Origin: Morganella morganii_D
Lineage (GTDB): Bacteria; Pseudomonadota; Gammaproteobacteria; Enterobacterales; Enterobacteriaceae
Direction of reading: 5' to 3'
Assembly: GCA_044772875.1 (NCBI GenBank)
Contig: CP173058.1
Coordinates: forward strand, 3,162,001-3,226,000
DNA length: 64,000 nt
The notes below the pieces were generated by a model that saw nothing but the letters and a program-made list of their open reading frames with translations, was not told the DNA's origin and did not search any database. Below, piece after piece: positions 60,376 to 64,000 of the stretch (position 1 is its first letter; the number at the start of each line of letters is the position of its first letter). The translations under genes were made by a program, and so were the position numbers.

Positions 60376-60932
60376 GGCCGGGATCCCCCGGTCACCAATA
60401 TGAACTGCCGGATATGTGCTGTTTTATGATGATGCAAACTGACCAGCCTGAACGGCATCAGCCCCGGCGGAGCATAATGTAATAAAGGATGAGACGGGGC
60501 GATCACCTGCCGGCGGTTGACCGCCAGAGCATGGCGTAAGGTATTTTCTGTATCATGCTTTTGTCGTTCTGCCTGATAACGCGTCAGCCAGGCATCTTCC
60601 GGCAGTTGCGCCTGCAAAAAGCCGAGCAGCTCCCGGTAACGGAGGTTTTCCCGCCCGGTTTTCTGCTGCCGTTTTCTGTCCGCTTCTGCCTGATGCTGTA
60701 CGGCCAGCTGCCGGGCAAATTCGGCCCGCAGAGGTTCAAAGCGGGATTCCCGCTCATCAAATGCCGCCTGCAACAGTGCCAGATGCTGCACATTAAGCAT
60801 GTGGGACAGATAAACCGGCAGAAGAGCGGATAACATCACACTTCCCGCCATCAGAAACCGGACAGTCATCCGGAGGAAGATTTCCCGTTTCAGCCGGGAG
60901 CGCCAGGCAGTCAGATTCACCCGGTGTGTCAT
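60372..60932 (-). CDS. hofN: HofN-like (PilN-type) assembly protein
   Basis: The 186-residue protein has a short basic cytoplasmic start (RSRLKREIFLRM), one membrane segment around residues 23-45, and a coiled-coil-prone periplasmic part (about residues 50-95), typical of PilN/HofN. It overlaps both neighbours by four bases (hofM upstream, hofO downstream), so the four genes form one operon. Confidence 0.75.
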   Translation of the reverse strand: MTHRVNLTAWRSRLKREIFLRMTVRFLMAGSVMLSALLPVYLSHMLNVQHLALLQAAFDERESRFEPLRAEFARQLAVQHQAEADRKRQQKTGRENLRYRELLGFLQAQLPEDAWLTRYQAERQKHDTENTLRHALAVNRRQVIAPSHPLLHYAPPGLMPFRLVSLHHHKTAHIRQFILVTGGSRP

Positions 60933-61738
60933 AACCGCTCCTCCCCGCAGAGCACCATGCCTGCCGCTGCTGCATAGCCCGGCGGTACATCATCCGTCTC
61001 TGCATTGTCATAACAACGGCATTCCGGCTGCCATGCTTCCGGCAGCAGCACAGTATCGTGCAGACAGCACAGTGCCGCCAGTGTGTTATCAAAACCGTGT
61101 GTTTTCAGCTCTGTTAATAATGACGTCAGTGTCAGATCAGCCCGCCCGCTCAGTACCGGCTGTGTTTCACCGGCAGCCCAGCAGATACTGTTACCCTGAC
61201 GGAAAACCAGCCAGTCCTGTGCTGCCACACCCCGGGTGCGGGCAAAACTGTGCAGCGCACAGGGGATGATGCCGAGCACGGTCAGATCCGCGCGGAGTTC
61301 CGCCGCCAGCGACAACCACTGATCACGGACAGACCGGTGCAGCGCCGTCAGAATGATATCGCCGGAAAACCGCCGGTAATCATAGATAAGATCCTGATGA
61401 CGTCCCGGAAATGTGCGCGCCAGCCAGGCATCAATCAGCGGCACCACGGCAGATTGTGCCACGCGGCTCTCCGGCAAGCGGATTTGCTGCTGAAGACAGA
61501 GTGATACCGGCAATGCCGCCCGGCACACCGGACGTCTGCGAATACGCCTGCGCCATTTAGCCAGCGCTGTCGCGACCACTGACAGGCCGGACACGCCGTT
61601 TTCCGCTGATTCCGTTTCCGGCAGTGTCAGCGCGATAAAATCCTCAAAACACCACCCCCGGTATTTGCGCCGTGCCAGTGCTATCCTGATTTCCCCGTCC
61701 TGTAGGGCAATTCCCGCCATCCGTGAAGCAATCCGCAT
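60929..61738 (-). CDS. hofM: HofM-like (PilM-type) protein
   Basis: The 269-residue protein resembles the actin-like PilM/HofM cytoplasmic component of the type IV pilus platform, in a divergent form. The start at 61738 (MRIASRMAGIALQDG) fits the family; the longer frame to 61870 would extend into the mrcA promoter region. It is the first gene of the hof operon and is divergent from mrcA across 151 bases, as in E. coli. Confidence 0.78.
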   Translation of the reverse strand: MRIASRMAGIALQDGEIRIALARRKYRGWCFEDFIALTLPETESAENGVSGLSVVATALAKWRRRIRRRPVCRAALPVSLCLQQQIRLPESRVAQSAVVPLIDAWLARTFPGRHQDLIYDYRRFSGDIILTALHRSVRDQWLSLAAELRADLTVLGIIPCALHSFARTRGVAAQDWLVFRQGNSICWAAGETQPVLSGRADLTLTSLLTELKTHGFDNTLAALCCLHDTVLLPEAWQPECRCYDNAETDDVPPGYAAAAGMVLCGEERL

Positions 61739-61889
61739 AAATAATCCCTGTATTATTGATATGAGAAATAATTTTTTTCTCTTAATTTTCCGTCGGTTAT
61801 AAAATACGTATTCAAGAAACGTATGAAGCTTTATACTACAGGGTCGCTGTTTATAAACTGTCCACCACACGGCTAACGGAAATTTTCAG

Positions 61890-64000
61890 GTGAAGTTCTT
61901 AAAGTATTTATTGATCTTTGTTGTCTGTTGCATTTTTCTTGGAGCAGCATCGATATATGGCATGTACAAATATGTCGAGGCAGATCTGCCCGATGTGGCC
62001 ACGCTGAAAGATGTCAAATTACAGACACCAATGCAGGTCTACAGCGCGGACGGCGAACTGATTGCCCAGTTCGGTGAAAAACGCCGTATTCCGCTGACAC
62101 TCAGCCAGATCCCGCCGATGGTAAGGAACGCCTTTATCGCGACGGAAGACAGCCGTTTCTATGACCATCACGGAATCGACCCTATCGGAATTTTCCGTGC
62201 AGCATCTGTTGCCATGACCTCCGGCCGGGCATCACAGGGCGCCAGTACCATCACACAGCAGCTTGCCCGTAACTTCTTCCTGAGTCCGGAAAAAACCGTT
62301 ATCCGTAAAGTAAAGGAAGCGTTCCTGGCAATCCGCATCGAACAGATGCTGACCAAAGATGAAATTCTTGAGCTGTATCTGAACAAAATTTACCTCGGCC
62401 AGCGCGCTTACGGCGTGGGAGCTGCGGCTTATGTCTATTTCGGCAAAAGCCTTGATCAGCTGACACTCAGTGAGATAGCGGTGATCGCCGGGCTGCCGAA
62501 GGCACCGTCCACCTTTAACCCGCTTTACTCCAAATCCCGGGCTCTGGCCCGCCGTAATGTGGTGCTGACGCGGATGCTGGAAGAGAATTACATTACCCGT
62601 GCACAGTATGATGAAGCACGTAATGAGCCGATTGAAGCCCGTTATCACGCCCCTGAAATTGATTTTTCCGCGCCGTATCTGGCGGAAATGGTTCGCATGG
62701 CGATGATCGAAAAGTACGGAGAAAATGCCTATACCGATGGCTATAAGGTCTATACCACCGTCAAACGCAAAGATCAGCTCAGTGCCGAAGATGCCGTTCA
62801 CAACGGTATTATCGATTATGATATGCGCCACGGTTACCGGGGCGCACAGCAGGTACTGTGGCCGCAGAATAGTGCGGCATGGGATACAGAACAGATCCTG
62901 AGTAAACTGAAAACATTACAGGTCTACGGCCCGCTGAATCCCGGTGTGGTGCTCAGTGCGGATGCCAACCGCGCGCAGGTCATGCTCAAAGACGGCTCCA
63001 CCATCGACCTGACCATGGACAGTATGCGCTGGGCACGGAAGTTTATTTCTGATCGCTCCATGGGCCCGGCACCACGTGCAGTGAACGGGGTGGTTCATGC
63101 CGGTGAGCAGATCCGGGTGCGTCGGAATAAAGACCGCTGGATGCTGTCACAGATACCTGATGTCAATTCTGCCCTGGTGGCACTCAATCCGTCAGACGGT
63201 GCAGTGATCGCGCTGGTCGGCGGCTTTGATTTCGGACTGAGTAAATTCAACCGTGTCACCCAGTCTCTGCGCCAGGTCGGCTCCAGCATCAAACCATTGC
63301 TGTACACCGCCGCGCTGGATAAAGGCCTGACACTCGCCTCCCTGCTCAATGACCTGCCGATTGTCCGTGCGGACGGCGCGGGTCCGGACTGGCGGCCGAA
63401 AAATTCACCGCCGCGTTATGACGGCCCGATACGTCTGCGTCAGGGTCTGGGACAATCGAAAAACGTGGTGATGGTTCGTGCCATGCGGGCAATGGGTGTA
63501 AATTATGCTGCCGATTATCTGCTGCGCTTCGGCTTCCCGGACAGCAACATTGTCCGGACAGAATCCATGGCGCTCGGTTCTTCCTCCTTCACCCCGATGC
63601 AGATGGTGAGAGGCTACGCGGTTATGACCAACGGCGGCTATCTGGTCGATCCGTATTTTATCAGCCGGATTGATAACACGGACGGCAAAACCCTGTTCAC
63701 CGCAGAGCCGAAAATCGCCTGTCCGCAGTGTACCAATATCCCTGTGATTTACGGCGAAGGTTCGCATGACCTAGAAAGCAGCCTGAATAAAGACGCGCTG
63801 GAAACCGATGTGGCAAAATCAGACAGCCGGCCGCAGGAGAATGACCAGCCGGCAGCACCGGAAGCAGACCTGGGAAAAGCACCGCCGGCCGGCAGTGATT
63901 CCCCGTATGCACCGCATGTCGTCAGTACTCAGGTGGCCTTCCTGATCAAAGACGCCATGAACTCCAATATCTATGGCGAACCGGGCTGGAGCGGAACCGG
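61890..64000 (+). CDS. mrcA: penicillin-binding protein 1A (3' end beyond window)
   Basis: PBP1A is a bifunctional peptidoglycan synthase. The visible ~703 residues include an N-terminal membrane anchor (YLLIFVVCCIFLGAAS), the glycosyltransferase domain with TEDSRFYDHHGID (catalytic glutamate) and the start of the transpeptidase domain with the SxxK motif in RQVGSSIKPLLYTAAL. The GTG start at 61890 and the first codons mirror E. coli mrcA. The C-terminal transpeptidase motifs lie past the window end. Confidence 0.94.
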   Translation, partial: MKFLKYLLIFVVCCIFLGAASIYGMYKYVEADLPDVATLKDVKLQTPMQVYSADGELIAQFGEKRRIPLTLSQIPPMVRNAFIATEDSRFYDHHGIDPIGIFRAASVAMTSGRASQGASTITQQLARNFFLSPEKTVIRKVKEAFLAIRIEQMLTKDEILELYLNKIYLGQRAYGVGAAAYVYFGKSLDQLTLSEIAVIAGLPKAPSTFNPLYSKSRALARRNVVLTRMLEENYITRAQYDEARNEPIEARYHAPEIDFSAPYLAEMVRMAMIEKYGENAYTDGYKVYTTVKRKDQLSAEDAVHNGIIDYDMRHGYRGAQQVLWPQNSAAWDTEQILSKLKTLQVYGPLNPGVVLSADANRAQVMLKDGSTIDLTMDSMRWARKFISDRSMGPAPRAVNGVVHAGEQIRVRRNKDRWMLSQIPDVNSALVALNPSDGAVIALVGGFDFGLSKFNRVTQSLRQVGSSIKPLLYTAALDKGLTLASLLNDLPIVRADGAGPDWRPKNSPPRYDGPIRLRQGLGQSKNVVMVRAMRAMGVNYAADYLLRFGFPDSNIVRTESMALGSSSFTPMQMVRGYAVMTNGGYLVDPYFISRIDNTDGKTLFTAEPKIACPQCTNIPVIYGEGSHDLESSLNKDALETDVAKSDSRPQENDQPAAPEADLGKAPPAGSDSPYAPHVVSTQVAFLIKDAMNSNIYGEPGWSGT

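Noticed and set aside
1..64000. CRISPR arrays, tRNA or rRNA genes, prophage, or complete insertion sequences
   Set aside because: I saw no regularly spaced repeats, no transposase or phage genes and no RNA gene by eye; a tool search could still find a small RNA.

Overview
The window looks like chromosomal DNA of a gammaproteobacterium of the order Enterobacterales, most likely Morganella or a close relative in the Morganellaceae. This is an inference. It rests on the aroKB-damX-dam-rpe-gph-trpS block next to the hof genes and mrcA, on strong resemblance of many products to E. coli proteins (AtoSCDAEB, DmsABCD, ProP, SodA, Acs/ActP, YiiM), on two MrpJ-like XRE regulators, and on a methionine gamma-lyase. 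Genes have balanced base composition and sit between very AT-rich intergenic stretches. I saw no rRNA, tRNA, CRISPR array, prophage or complete insertion sequence. One 16-bp match to an IS26 terminus lies alone near the left edge.

Left part (0-8.8 kb): a methyltransferase cut by the window edge, a short unrecognised ORF, a DUF4026/DUF2314 protein, alkA, poxB, an M20 amidohydrolase convergent with a CysB-like LysR regulator, and a first MrpJ-like regulator. Then a 1.2-kb gene-poor AT-rich stretch leads into proP and phr (9.9-13 kb).

The most distinctive part is 13-18 kb. A TyrR-type ACT-PAS-AAA+ regulator faces away from a methionine gamma-lyase gene followed by a HAAAP-family amino acid permease. 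The intergenic region holds a consensus sigma-54 promoter, repeated CCACTTT elements as candidate activator sites, a candidate IHF site, a CRP-like site, a perfect FNR box and a small membrane-protein ORF. This reads as a sigma-54-dependent, oxygen- and carbon-responsive methionine catabolism module. A second sulfur amino acid cluster (35.5-39.2 kb) encodes a PLP C-S lyase, a NhaC-family carrier and a DcyD-like D-cysteine desulfhydrase. Both could yield pyruvate or 2-oxobutyrate, ammonia and thiol or sulfide.

The remainder is mainly carbon and energy metabolism. At 19-26.6 kb is atoSC-atoDAEB (acetoacetate and short-chain fatty acids), with a sigma-54 promoter before atoD. At 26.8-35.2 kb is a glucuronate regulon (eda, kdgK, uxaC, uxuB, uxuA, an ExuT-like transporter, uxuR) with a cluster of TGGTNNACCA operators between the divergent units. 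At 40-44 kb is acs-yjcH-actP (acetate scavenging). Then come sodA with a Fur box, yiiM, a small secreted protein, the dmsABCD DMSO reductase operon, and a divergent gene for a cysteine-rich four-cluster ferredoxin with an FNR-like box between them.

Right part (52-64 kb): housekeeping genes trpS, gph, rpe, dam, damX, aroB and aroK, all on the minus strand, then hofQ, hofO, hofN and hofM (type IV pilus-like DNA-uptake genes), and divergent mrcA (PBP1A), cut by the window end.
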